DNA from: an uncultured Ruminococcus sp.
GTDB lineage: Bacteria > Bacillota > Clostridia > Oscillospirales > Ruminococcaceae
DNA length: 18,112 nucleotides
NCBI GenBank assembly: GCA_900539095.1
Contig: UQAR01000047.1
Span: forward strand, 1 to 18,112
Direction: 5' to 3'
The notes under the pieces are model-generated. The model saw only the letters and a list, made by a program, of their open reading frames with translations. It was not told where the DNA came from and made no database searches. Each line of letters starts with the position of its first letter. Position 1 is the first letter of the stretch. Made by a program: the position numbers and the translations under genes. Below, piece after piece: positions 6,249-14,004 of this stretch.

Positions 6249-8036
6249 TTATGCCGCAGGAGCGTATGTGAAAGTTATTTCAAGGGTGTTTATTTTTCCT
6301 GCATAATCGAGGATAGTCGGTGCTGCTTTTGAAAGGTCACCGCCTGCTATCCTTGCGTCCTCAGGCGGTGCGGATACCCACTGGTTCACAAGGTTCACTC
6401 TTGTGCAAAGCTGGTCGTCAGAGGTCGTATAGCCCTCTGCGGTAGTATCGACTGCCTCGCCGTTTATCTTTATCTCGTCAAGGGTAACGATATATCCGGG
6501 ATAAAGCTTTTCGCCGTTTGCGATACCCAGAGCCGAGAATGCGATACCGTTGGCGTTGTTTGATGACATATCAAGGCTTACTGTGTAAGTTCCCTCACCG
6601 TCTATAACTGCGTTTTCTGCGATAACTCCGTCGCTCTTTGAAACCGGGTCATACTCGTCACCAACGCTGTAGCATACGGAAAAATCTGCACTCTGATACA
6701 TTATCCATGCCACCGCTGTGTTCTCGTCAGCCTGCGGTGCGGTATCATCTGTTAGCTTTTCAGGTGCAGCCGAAAGAGTTTCATCAAGTTTCTTTACAGC
6801 AGTGGCTCTTTCCTCTTCCATTGTCATAGAGGACTGGTTATCACGGCGTCTTTCATCAAATATCTTTGCCACAGTTTCATCACGCATTTTAAGCTCTGAA
6901 CGTGAGAAGAAATCACTGCAATCCCAAAGGAATGGTGCAAAGCCGTAGGCGTCACAGTTGTCAAGGAGGTTGTCAATAAACTTGTCAGTGCCTTTCTTTA
7001 GGTCACCGTCGTTTGTAAGCACTGCATACTCGCCTATTATTATGCCATAGCCCTGCTCGGAATACTTTGTCATGTTCTTGAAAAGTCTGTTCTGCTCTTC
7101 ATAGTCAGCCTTTGTGCCCCAATAGGAACGGCCCTTTGTTCCGCAATAGTCCCAAGGTGTATAGTAGTGGACGGAAAGCAAAAGCTTATCCTTTGCGGTA
7201 TCAGTTGGCATTTGGAACTTGTCTGAGCAGGTCATTGTGATATCGGTATTGTAGCCTGCGATAAGAAGAAAACGCTGCTCGTTGTTGCCGCCTGTTGCAC
7301 GGACAGTGTCAACAAAGGTCTGATTTATCTTGTTGGCCATTTCATAGCACTCGGCTTTTGAAAGCGAGCCTGAGTTTTTGCACACGTCTGTGTCATTGAG
7401 TCTGTCACCAAGTTCTTCGTTTGCACCCTCAAATATAAGTCTGTCGGAGTATTTTTTATATCTGTTCGCTATCTGCGTCCACATGGACTTATACATTTCA
7501 AATGCCTTGTCAACGTCACTCTGCTCAGAAGAGCCGAACATTCCCCACCAGCTGCCGTCCCAGTGGTCATTGATGATAACATACATATCATTATCCAAAG
7601 CGTAGTTTATTATCTCCTCCACTCTGTCGAGATAGGCTTCGTTTATGGTGTAATCGCCTTTTTCATACTCCATTGCATTTGTCCATGCCACAGGCACACG
7701 GAGAGAGTCAAAGCCGCTTGCTTTCATGCCCTTTATCATCTCTTCCGTTGTGACAGGCTGACCCCAGAAAGTTTCAAAGCTTTCAGGGTCGGTGTCGGCA
7801 GAATAGCTTTTATGACCGTATGCCTCCATTGTGTTGCCGAGGTTTGTGCCGTTGCCGAGAAGTCTTGCAAGTTCTGTTGCGGTGAGGTCTTTATTTATGC
7901 TGCCGTCATCAGAGGTCTTTATGCCCTCCTCTGCCTTAGATGAAGAGCTGTCACTTCCCTTTCCGCAGCCTGCAAGCAGTGCTGTGCAACCCATGACCGC
8001 TGCGGTAAGAAGTGGGATAAGCCTAAACTTTTCCAT
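6249..8036 (-). CDS. Glycoside hydrolase family 5 lipoprotein (endoglucanase-like)
   Basis: The 595-residue protein carries a lipobox LAGC (C24) and a Ser-rich linker, so it should be anchored outside the membrane. Residues about 50-400 form a GH5 barrel. Visible marks are NLGNTMEA (65-72), RVPVAW (113-118), the acid/base E207 in FEGANEE, VHYYTPWDY (289-297) and the nucleophile E336 in IIGEY, with W371 near the end of the barrel. The N-terminal motif resembles subfamily 4 (endoglucanase, xyloglucanase, lichenase), but NEE replaces the usual NEP and GEY the usual GEF, so the subfamily is uncertain. Residues about 430-595 look like a beta-sandwich, probably carbohydrate-binding. AGGAGG at 8044-8049 fixes the start and overlaps the stop of the upstream GH43 gene, so the two are translationally close in one operon. 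Confidence 0.9.
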   Translation of the reverse strand: MEKFRLIPLLTAAVMGCTALLAGCGKGSDSSSSKAEEGIKTSDDGSINKDLTATELARLLGNGTNLGNTMEAYGHKSYSADTDPESFETFWGQPVTTEEMIKGMKASGFDSLRVPVAWTNAMEYEKGDYTINEAYLDRVEEIINYALDNDMYVIINDHWDGSWWGMFGSSEQSDVDKAFEMYKSMWTQIANRYKKYSDRLIFEGANEELGDRLNDTDVCKNSGSLSKAECYEMANKINQTFVDTVRATGGNNEQRFLLIAGYNTDITMTCSDKFQMPTDTAKDKLLLSVHYYTPWDYCGTKGRSYWGTKADYEEQNRLFKNMTKYSEQGYGIIIGEYAVLTNDGDLKKGTDKFIDNLLDNCDAYGFAPFLWDCSDFFSRSELKMRDETVAKIFDERRRDNQSSMTMEEERATAVKKLDETLSAAPEKLTDDTAPQADENTAVAWIMYQSADFSVCYSVGDEYDPVSKSDGVIAENAVIDGEGTYTVSLDMSSNNANGIAFSALGIANGEKLYPGYIVTLDEIKINGEAVDTTAEGYTTSDDQLCTRVNLVNQWVSAPPEDARIAGGDLSKAAPTILDYAGKINTLEITFTYAPAA

Positions 8037-8047
8037 GTCATTTCCTC

Positions 8048-9388
8048 CTATTTCATAAATACAAATTCTTCAAGTTCAAAAAGCGGCTTGGTTTTGAAAT
8101 AACCTGCTATCCAATCGGCAAGTTCATCTGAAAAAGCTGTGGGCACGAAGTAGATAGAATGTCTGCCTGTGAGTGACTTGACTACTCCTGTGTAAACTCC
8201 GTCGCCTGTGCCGATATCAACATAGCCTATAGGCTCGCCGTTCTCATAGCTGTCGGCATAGACTGCAACCTTTGTGACAGTGCCCATGCCCCTGACTTTA
8301 AGGGCTATCTTCATGGTCTTTGAGGAAAAGTCCTCGCCAAAGTCAAAATACTTATAGCCGATAACATTGCCCTCGGTGATGTTCACGATACTTCTCGTGA
8401 AGATATCCTTTTCGGTGATAAAACAGCCGCCTTTCAGCACGCAGGCGATATCCGCAGGATAAGGCTTGAAAGGGTCAAGGCTCTCTTCAAATCCCAGAGA
8501 TGTCATTTCCACTGGCGGTATCGTTCCGTCAGGAAGTATCTCTATTTTCTCGACGCAGGCACGTCTTGACATTATGGTATTGTTTGTCATTCTGTGATAG
8601 AAGATATACCACTGACCGTTTATGTTGCACACTGAGCCGTGGTCATTTCCACCTGGGAAATCCACGCCGTTGTCAATTATATATCCACGGTATTTGAACG
8701 GACCTTGTGGTTTATCTGAGGTGGCGTAGGCAAGCCTGCTGCCAACGCACGGGGAATATATGAGATAGTATGTATCCCCTATTTTTCGTGGGGAGCTTGC
8801 CTCAAAGAAACGCTGCTCCTGAGGAGCGTTGTCGCTGTCGTCAATGACTGCCCTTTTATAGCTGCCTTTTTTGATCGTATACATATCCGCAGGGTCTATC
8901 TCATTGAAGTTGGATTCAGTAAAGCCGTAATAGATATACACTCTGCCGTCGTCATCAACAAGCACGCCTGCGTCATTATAGATGCCGTCATCGCCAGCAT
9001 CCGCAGGGTCATACTTATACTGCGAAAGCAGCTTGAATGGTCCTTCGGGTCTATCCGACACGCCCACAACGCCTTTTGAGCCGACTATATAGGCATAGAG
9101 GTAATACTTTCCGTCCTTTTCTATAACGTCAGGTGCGAAAAGTTTATGGTCTGTAAGGTCTTCCGTATCGGACTTATGGTCACGGTCATCACGGGTATGA
9201 AAGCTGTGTCCGTGGCAGACCCAGTTGTTAAGGTCGTCAAGGGGTGCTGACCACACTTTCAGCTTATAGTCGCAAAAGTCGCTTTGTGCGGCTCTATCAT
9301 GTGAGCCGTAAAGATACACACGGTCGCCGAAAACTCTCGGCTCACCGTCAGGGATATACTCCCATGCAGGCAATATAGGGTTTGGCAT
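8048..9388 (-). CDS. Glycoside hydrolase family 43 protein (arabinofuranosidase/xylosidase-like)
   Basis: The start at 9388 (446 residues) follows AGGAGG by seven bases and begins MPNPILPAWEYIPDGEP, the usual N-terminus of the family; the frame opens further upstream at 9442 without a ribosome site. The five-bladed propeller fills about 1-300. Likely catalytic residues by family pattern are base D14, pKa-tuning D139 (in YNDAGVLVDDDG) and acid E196 (in FFEASSP), with H265 (FYHR) as the usual ligand histidine. Residues about 310-446 resemble a CBM6-like beta-sandwich. No signal peptide is seen, so the enzyme is probably cytoplasmic, trimming arabinose- or xylose-containing oligosaccharides. It is the first gene of an operon with the GH5 lipoprotein 11 bases downstream. 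The exact substrate is not predictable. Confidence 0.9.
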   Translation of the reverse strand: MPNPILPAWEYIPDGEPRVFGDRVYLYGSHDRAAQSDFCDYKLKVWSAPLDDLNNWVCHGHSFHTRDDRDHKSDTEDLTDHKLFAPDVIEKDGKYYLYAYIVGSKGVVGVSDRPEGPFKLLSQYKYDPADAGDDGIYNDAGVLVDDDGRVYIYYGFTESNFNEIDPADMYTIKKGSYKRAVIDDSDNAPQEQRFFEASSPRKIGDTYYLIYSPCVGSRLAYATSDKPQGPFKYRGYIIDNGVDFPGGNDHGSVCNINGQWYIFYHRMTNNTIMSRRACVEKIEILPDGTIPPVEMTSLGFEESLDPFKPYPADIACVLKGGCFITEKDIFTRSIVNITEGNVIGYKYFDFGEDFSSKTMKIALKVRGMGTVTKVAVYADSYENGEPIGYVDIGTGDGVYTGVVKSLTGRHSIYFVPTAFSDELADWIAGYFKTKPLFELEEFVFMK

Positions 9389-9430
9389 TTTATGACCTCC
9401 TATGGTTTTCTGTTTTGTTTTCTTAAAATA

Positions 9431-9459
9431 ATTATAAAGCATAGTATCATTATTTTCAA
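9431..9459 (-). promoter_or_regulatory. Promoter of the GH43-GH5 operon
   Basis: On the minus strand: TTGAAA (9454-9459), a 17-base spacer and TATAAT (9431-9436). The transcript would start near 9424, about 36 bases before the GH43 start codon. Confidence 0.75.
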
Positions 9460-9488
9460 TATCCTAACAAGCTTTTTAAGGTGAATTT

Positions 9489-9545
9489 TTGTGCAAACTG
9501 CAAAATCGCACAAGCTATCCGAAGGTGCAAAAAAGCCCTTTTGCA
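9489..9545. promoter_or_regulatory. Cluster of inverted repeats between the GH43 and greA promoters
   Basis: TTGTGC (9489-9494) is inverted as GCACAA (9508-9513), and TGCAAAA (9526-9532) is inverted as TTTTGCA (9539-9545). TGCAAA-type units recur four times within 60 bases. The cluster sits about 65-120 bases upstream of the GH operon start, where an activator would bind, and ends 13 bases before the greA -35 box. It may be the operator of a sugar regulator not encoded here. Function is inferred from position only. Confidence 0.4.
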
Positions 9546-9558
9546 GCCTTTTTCGACC

Positions 9559-9587
9559 TTGACAAAAGGGGGCAAATCGTGTATAAT
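9559..9587 (+). promoter_or_regulatory. Consensus sigma-A promoter of greA-lysS
   Basis: A perfect -35 box TTGACA (9559-9564) and a perfect -10 box TATAAT (9582-9587) stand exactly 17 bases apart, as expected for a strong housekeeping promoter. The greA start lies 51 bases downstream. Confidence 0.9.
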
Positions 9588-9638
9588 ATTAAGTTGATAG
9601 TACCCGCATAAAATATATTGATATAGGAGTGTTTAATT

Positions 9639-10115
9639 ATGGCAGCTATTTCTAAGACTGTTTCAAAAGCAGGTTATGCTAAATTGCAGGAGGAACTTGA
9701 ATACCTCATTACAGTAAAAAGACGTGAAGTCGCTCAGAAACTTAAAGAGGCACGTTCTTTCGGCGACCTTTCTGAGAACGCTGAGTATGACGAGGCTAAG
9801 AACGAGCAGGCTATCCTTGAGTCAAGGATAAACGAACTGGAACTTCTCATCTCAAACGCTACAGTCGTTGAAGATGATGATATCTCTGTAAACGAGATAG
9901 GCGTTGGTTCTATCATCAAGATAAAGGACATTGAGCTTGACGAGATCGAAGATCTTCAGATAGTAGGTTCAACTGAGTCTGACCCTGACAACGGCAAGAT
10001 CTCTGACGAGTCACCTATCGGCAAGGCAGCCCTCAAGCACAAGGTGGGCGATGTTTTCGAGGCTGAGACACCTGCCGGTCTGCTGAAATTCGAGGTTCTT
10101 GACATCTCAAAGTAA
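9639..10115 (+). CDS. greA: Transcription elongation factor GreA
   Basis: The 158-residue protein has the standard GreA length and layout: an N-terminal coiled-coil hairpin (about 1-76) and a C-terminal FKBP-like domain (about 82-156). The factor enters the secondary channel of RNA polymerase and stimulates cleavage of backtracked RNA. The tip motif FGDLSENAEYDEAK (41-54) carries the conserved acidic pair D43 and E46 that holds the catalytic magnesium. GIGS-like VGSII and the late SPIGKAALKHKVGD (about 125-138) are further family marks. AGGAG lies nine bases before the ATG. lysS follows after 33 bases with no terminator between, and this greA-lysS order is common in Firmicutes. Confidence 0.96.
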   Translation: MAAISKTVSKAGYAKLQEELEYLITVKRREVAQKLKEARSFGDLSENAEYDEAKNEQAILESRINELELLISNATVVEDDDISVNEIGVGSIIKIKDIELDEIEDLQIVGSTESDPDNGKISDESPIGKAALKHKVGDVFEAETPAGLLKFEVLDISK

Positions 10116-10148
10116 ATTATCCACATAAAAGAGGAAAGGAAAATATAA

Positions 10149-11720
10149 ATGAGCGAGGAAAACCGCACAAACGCTCCTGAGGAAGAGCTTACTCAGGAGG
10201 ACATAAACAGCTTAAAGAAGATAAGAATAGACAAGCTGGAGGAACTGAAAGCCAAGGGCAAGAATCCATTTGAGATAACAAAGTATGATGTTACTGCAAG
10301 CTGTGCTGACGCAAAGGCACAGTATGAAAAGCTTGAGGCTGAGCTGAAGTCACAGGCAGGCGAAGACGAAGAAAAGCTCAAGGAGCTCCTTGAGGCGAAC
10401 CGCATAACAGTTAGCGTTGCAGGCAGAGTAATGTCAAGACGTCTTATGGGCAAGGCAAGTTTTTTCGATCTGAGAGATAAGACTGACAAGGTTCAGGTAT
10501 ATCTGAGAATGAACGAGATCGGCAAGGAAGAATTTGACGATTACAAGAAGGGCGACATTGGCGATATCGTTGGTGTTGAGGGCTTTGTATTCAGGACAAA
10601 AATGGGTGAGATATCCATTCATGCACATAAGTTCACACTTCTCTCGAAGTCACTTTTGCCGCTGCCTGAGAAGTGGCATGGTCTGAAAGATCAGGACACA
10701 AGATACAGACAGAGATACACAGACCTTATATGCAATCCTGAGGTAAAGGACACATTTATAAAGAGGTCACAGATAATATCATCTATCAGAAGATATCTTG
10801 ACGGACAGGGCTTTATGGAAGTTGAGACTCCGATGCTGGTATCAAATGCAGGCGGAGCTGCTGCAAGGCCATTTGAGACACACTACAACGCACTTGACGA
10901 GGACGTTAAGCTGAGAATTTCTCTTGAGCTTTATTTGAAGAGGCTTATTGTTGGCGGACTTGAGAGAGTATACGAGATCGGCAGAGTATTCAGAAACGAG
11001 GGTGTAGACGCAAGGCACAATCCTGAGTTCACTCTTATGGAGCTTTATCAGGCATACACAGATTACTACGGCATGATGGATCTGACGGAGAATATGTTCA
11101 GGCACGTTGCACAAGAGGTATGCGGCACGACTTGTGTACCTTACGGTGATGTAATGATAGATCTTGGCAAGCCTTTTGAGAGAATGACGATGATCGACGC
11201 AGTAAAGAAGTATTCGGGAGTTGATTTCTCACAGGTAGCCACAACAGAAGAGGCAAAGGCACTTGCAGACGAGCATCACATTGAATACGAGGCAAGGCAC
11301 AAGAGGGGCGACATACTCAACTTGTTCTTTGAGGAATATGTTGAGGAGCATCTTATACAGCCGACATTCATAATGGATCACCCTATCGAGATATCTCCGC
11401 TCACAAAGAAAAAGCCTGAAAATCCTGATTATGTAGAGAGATTCGAGCTTTTCATCACAGGCAGAGAGATGTGCAACGCATATTCAGAGCTGAACGATCC
11501 AATAGATCAGCGTGAGAGATTTGCGGCACAGGAAGAGGCATTAAAGCAGGGTGACGAAGAGGCGAACCACACAGACGAGGACTTCCTGAGGGCTTTGGAG
11601 ATAGGTATGCCACCTACAGGCGGTATTGGTTACGGCATTGACAGACTTGTTATGCTGCTGACTAACTCACCGGCTATTAGAGATGTGCTGTTGTTCCCTA
11701 CGATGAAGACGTTGGAGTAA
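10149..11720 (+). CDS. lysS: Lysyl-tRNA synthetase, class II
   Basis: The 523-residue protein charges tRNA-Lys with lysine using ATP. It has an N-terminal helical extension, an OB-fold anticodon-binding domain (about 75-185; VAGRVMSRRLMGKASFFDL) and a class II catalytic core. Motif 2 is YEIGRVFRNEG (275-285) with R282 and E284, followed by NPEFTLMELYQAY. Motif 3 is GGIGYGIDRLVML (491-503) with R499. The length is slightly above the usual 490-510, owing to the acidic N-terminal region. The gene is complete and second in the greA transcript. It appears to be the last chromosomal gene before the mobile region; its 3' end is intact. Confidence 0.97.
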   Translation: MSEENRTNAPEEELTQEDINSLKKIRIDKLEELKAKGKNPFEITKYDVTASCADAKAQYEKLEAELKSQAGEDEEKLKELLEANRITVSVAGRVMSRRLMGKASFFDLRDKTDKVQVYLRMNEIGKEEFDDYKKGDIGDIVGVEGFVFRTKMGEISIHAHKFTLLSKSLLPLPEKWHGLKDQDTRYRQRYTDLICNPEVKDTFIKRSQIISSIRRYLDGQGFMEVETPMLVSNAGGAAARPFETHYNALDEDVKLRISLELYLKRLIVGGLERVYEIGRVFRNEGVDARHNPEFTLMELYQAYTDYYGMMDLTENMFRHVAQEVCGTTCVPYGDVMIDLGKPFERMTMIDAVKKYSGVDFSQVATTEEAKALADEHHIEYEARHKRGDILNLFFEEYVEEHLIQPTFIMDHPIEISPLTKKKPENPDYVERFELFITGREMCNAYSELNDPIDQRERFAAQEEALKQGDEEANHTDEDFLRALEIGMPPTGGIGYGIDRLVMLLTNSPAIRDVLLFPTMKTLE

Positions 11721-11769
11721 GAAAGCACCGTAATTACAGGGTTTTCGGGGCATTAAGGTCACATTATTT

Positions 11770-11810
11770 TGCACCAATGCACCAAATATGCACCATTTTA
11801 ATGAGGTGCA
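11770..11810. repeat. TGCACCA repeat cluster, candidate attachment or arm-type sites
   Basis: TGCACCA occurs three times in the same direction (11770-11776, 11778-11784, 11789-11795). An inverted GGTGCA (11805-11810) can pair with the third copy around a 10-base loop. The cluster is 50 bases after lysS and on the chromosomal border of an apparent integrative element. Tyrosine integrases of the Tn916 type bind short repeated arm sites next to the crossover. No second copy is visible at the right of the window, so the role as an attachment site is inference. Confidence 0.4.
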
Positions 11811-11830
11811 GCGTAAAGATATGATAAGTT

Positions 11831-11868
11831 ATCACCGATATGGCTTGGAGCTGTATCGGTGATTTTTT
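11831..11868 (+). terminator. Intrinsic terminator downstream of lysS
   Basis: ATCACCGATA (11831-11840) pairs perfectly with TATCGGTGAT (11854-11863), 10 base pairs with a 13-base loop, followed by a T run to 11868. It is 110 bases after the lysS stop. If the TGCACCA cluster is the insertion boundary, this terminator may belong to the element and have replaced the original one. Confidence 0.85.
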
Positions 11869-11888
11869 ATGAAGATATGGTCGAGCTA

Positions 11889-11917
11889 TTGATTTATTTG
11901 TAAAAAAATGATATAAT
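11889..11917 (+). promoter_or_regulatory. Promoter of the orphan gene at 11982
   Basis: TTGATT (11889-11894), a 17-base spacer and a perfect TATAAT (11912-11917), about 65 bases before the start codon. The gene is thus transcribed on its own and not from lysS. Confidence 0.7.
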
Positions 11918-11981
11918 TGTTCTAAGGTAAACCGTCTGTGATAAAAGTGCTGTTATTTTGATTTGATAAGGAGGAAAAATA

Positions 11982-12608
11982 ATGTATGCAGTAAATACAT
12001 ATGAGCAGATCGAACGTCAGGAAAGAGAATTGAATGAGAATCATATTATTATTTTACTTTTTGTTAGACCAACTTCAGTAGGTGCCCAAGAGATCATAAA
12101 CGAATTCTCATATCTTCATCATGATTCAAGGGAATACTGCTCAATTTATGCGGTTGGATATACCGATGGTCCAAATGAATTTGGATATTCTCGTAAGGTT
12201 GAGGGTGTAGATGGTGTAGCATGGTACTATAGCGATAAGGAATTTATTGACTTTAAAGAGAAACTTGGAAAACGAATAAAATGGAGATATAGTGGAGAAA
12301 ATGAACTAATAGTTTTACAAAGTAATATAGATGGGAAAAATATATTGAACTTTCAAAATTATGTAGCTATTAATATAAGCGAAGGTTTAAGACAGGAATA
12401 TATCTGTTCTTATCAGAATTTTATGGAAAGTCTTATCGAAAGTTCAAAATCAGAAGTAGAGGCTTCAACCGCAATCAACAGAGCAACAAGATTAAGCATA
12501 AAGAAAGTAGCTATTGAATCTTTAAGGAGTATAAAGAGAATTCCTGCACCAATAGAAAAGGTAATCGAGAATAAGATCTTTTATAAAACGGCACATAATC
12601 ATTTATAA
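11982..12608 (+). CDS. Unknown protein, possible accessory (cargo) gene of the element
   Basis: I do not recognise a named family for this 208-residue protein. It is soluble, with no signal peptide or membrane segment. Residues 21-29 (HIIILLFVR) form a strong beta strand followed by a helix (SVGAQEIINEF, 32-42), an opening like thioredoxin-like folds but without a CxxC pair. Further on come a strand SIYAVGY (54-60), an aromatic WYYSDKEFIDF (81-91) and KWRYSGENELIVL (100-112), the most motif-like stretch. The tail (about 145-208) is helical and basic. It starts after AAGGAGG, has its own promoter and is backed by a bidirectional terminator. It is more AT-rich than lysS and sits between the TGCACCA repeats and the integrase, the usual place for cargo such as defence genes. 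That function is a guess. Confidence 0.75.
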   Translation: MYAVNTYEQIERQERELNENHIIILLFVRPTSVGAQEIINEFSYLHHDSREYCSIYAVGYTDGPNEFGYSRKVEGVDGVAWYYSDKEFIDFKEKLGKRIKWRYSGENELIVLQSNIDGKNILNFQNYVAINISEGLRQEYICSYQNFMESLIESSKSEVEASTAINRATRLSIKKVAIESLRSIKRIPAPIEKVIENKIFYKTAHNHL

Positions 12609-12640
12609 AACATTGTTTTTGACACACAAAAATTTCAGAA

Positions 12641-12684
12641 AAAAATACCGATACGAATCAAAAATAGATCGTATCGGTATTTTT
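12641..12684. terminator. Bidirectional terminator between orphan gene and integrase
   Basis: A perfect 16-base-pair stem (12641-12656 with 12669-12684) and a 12-base loop, with AAAAA at the left foot and TTTTT at the right, serves both strands. The core ACCGATAC resembles the core CACCGATA of the terminator at 11831-11868. Confidence 0.9.
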
Positions 12685-12687
12685 CTA

Positions 12688-13938
12688 TCACTCCTCTGAC
12701 TTTCCAGAACTGCCGCCATTAGAGATAAGCCTATCTAACTCTCTAAATTCCTGCAGCTTGAAATCCTTTGTGGCGTCGGTGTAGACGTTCATCGTCGTAT
12801 CAAAATCTGCGTGACCTAAAACATCTTGTATGACCTTGATGTTTACTCCCGACTCACAAAGACGTGTTGCGAAGGTGTGGCGTAGAATATGACAACTGAA
12901 ATTCGGCAGGAGCGTGACATCGGCATTCTTTGGATTATTCGCAAGCTGCTCACGGTTGCAGTCGGCTATCATTCTTTTTAATGCACGATTTAGCGTGCTT
13001 TGATTATGCACGTTCCCATAGCGATTTGTGAAAATAAAGTCGCTGTAACCGTCGATGACAACATCGCATTTTATCCCTGCTTCCTGCTGGAACTTTCGCT
13101 CTTGCTCAAAAGCAGCCTTTACTCCTGAAAGCATAGGTATAGTTCTTTCACCTGAACGGGTTTTCGGTGTATGGATATTGTAATGACAGCCGTTCTCACT
13201 ATGGTTGAAGTAGACTAAGGTGTGGTCAACAGTTATCAAATTATTCTCAAGATCAACATCCTGCCAGCGCAGCCCTGTTATCTCACCCACACGCATTCCT
13301 GTGTTCAGCATTATGTAGAAGATGGGATACCAATGATTACATTGAGGGTGCTTTAACATATAGTCGATGAATAACTGTTGTTCTGCAAGAGTGAGCGAGA
13401 TACGTTTTTCTGTATGTTGTTTGCTCTCAAGTTTTAGGTGCCTTAGTGCATTGTCAGAGGGATTGTTCATCAGAAAATTATTTTGCACGGCAAAGTCAAG
13501 CACCTGATGAACTACTGTATGGATATTATCTACGGTGTTAGGCTTTAGCCCTTTTACCTCGACAAGCTCGTTGTAGAAACCGAGTATATCCGCATAGCGT
13601 ATGCTCATTATCTTGTATCCGCCCAGCTCGTCACGGACAAAAGTATTGTACATATAGAGATAATTCTGATAAGTATTTTCTTTAAGTCCTTTTTTGAGCG
13701 AGAACCACGAGTCTGCCAGTTGGTCGAGAGTCGTATTCATAGAGTCCACTCGGATACCATAAGCTTTGTTAGTTTCAATCGTCTCCTCTTTTTGACGAAG
13801 CTCGTCCAACGTTTTCGCATAAATATAAACTCGTTTTCCGTTGCGTGATTGATAACGGTATCTGTAAGTGCCGTTTGCCAGCTCAGATTCGCCTTTTTTA
13901 AGTCTCTTTCCTTTTGAATATCTGACTTTATTCTGCAT
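12688..13938 (-). CDS. int: Tyrosine recombinase (Tn916-type integrase)
   Basis: The 416-residue protein is a complete phage/ICE-type integrase that cuts and joins attachment sites during insertion and excision. The N-terminus (about 20-58; TYRYRYQSRNGKRVYIYAKT) resembles the arm-site-binding domain of Tn916 Int. A SAM-like core-binding domain follows (about 68-165; LADSWFSLKKGLKENTYQNY). The catalytic domain (about 180-405) has all expected residues: R216 in TGMRVGEITGLRW, K259 in TPKTRSGERTIP, H350 and R353 in CHILRHTFATR, H376 in LGHADFDTT and the nucleophile Y386. A strong AAGGAGG precedes the ATG. The xis gene is 66 bases upstream on the same strand, the classic xis-int pair. The enzyme appears intact and probably active. 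Confidence 0.95.
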   Translation of the reverse strand: MQNKVRYSKGKRLKKGESELANGTYRYRYQSRNGKRVYIYAKTLDELRQKEETIETNKAYGIRVDSMNTTLDQLADSWFSLKKGLKENTYQNYLYMYNTFVRDELGGYKIMSIRYADILGFYNELVEVKGLKPNTVDNIHTVVHQVLDFAVQNNFLMNNPSDNALRHLKLESKQHTEKRISLTLAEQQLFIDYMLKHPQCNHWYPIFYIMLNTGMRVGEITGLRWQDVDLENNLITVDHTLVYFNHSENGCHYNIHTPKTRSGERTIPMLSGVKAAFEQERKFQQEAGIKCDVVIDGYSDFIFTNRYGNVHNQSTLNRALKRMIADCNREQLANNPKNADVTLLPNFSCHILRHTFATRLCESGVNIKVIQDVLGHADFDTTMNVYTDATKDFKLQEFRELDRLISNGGSSGKSEE

Positions 13939-14004
13939 TACTATTTCCTCCTTGTAAAAAATGAGTTTCTAAACACTTCTGAAATTCAGCTTTGGTTATA
14001 TGAT

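Noticed and set aside
7563..7943. 126-residue open frame opposite the GH5 gene
   Set aside because: It is a shadow of the GH5 coding strand, with no ribosome site and no sensible protein pattern.
9389..9442. Earlier ATG for the GH43 enzyme
   Set aside because: It overlaps the promoter -10 region and lacks a ribosome site; the family N-terminus and AGGAGG support 9388.
9494..9512. Catabolite-responsive (cre) site in the GH43 promoter
   Set aside because: The bases do not fit the cre consensus (TGWAANCGNTNWCA); only a loose TGCAAA similarity.
11760..11800. tRNA 3' end as the insertion target, suggested by the GCACCA strings
   Set aside because: No cloverleaf could be built around them on either strand; three close copies also argue against a tRNA terminus.
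11770..11810. CRISPR-like short repeats
   Set aside because: Units are only 7 bases with 1-4 base gaps, with no spacer regularity and no cas genes.
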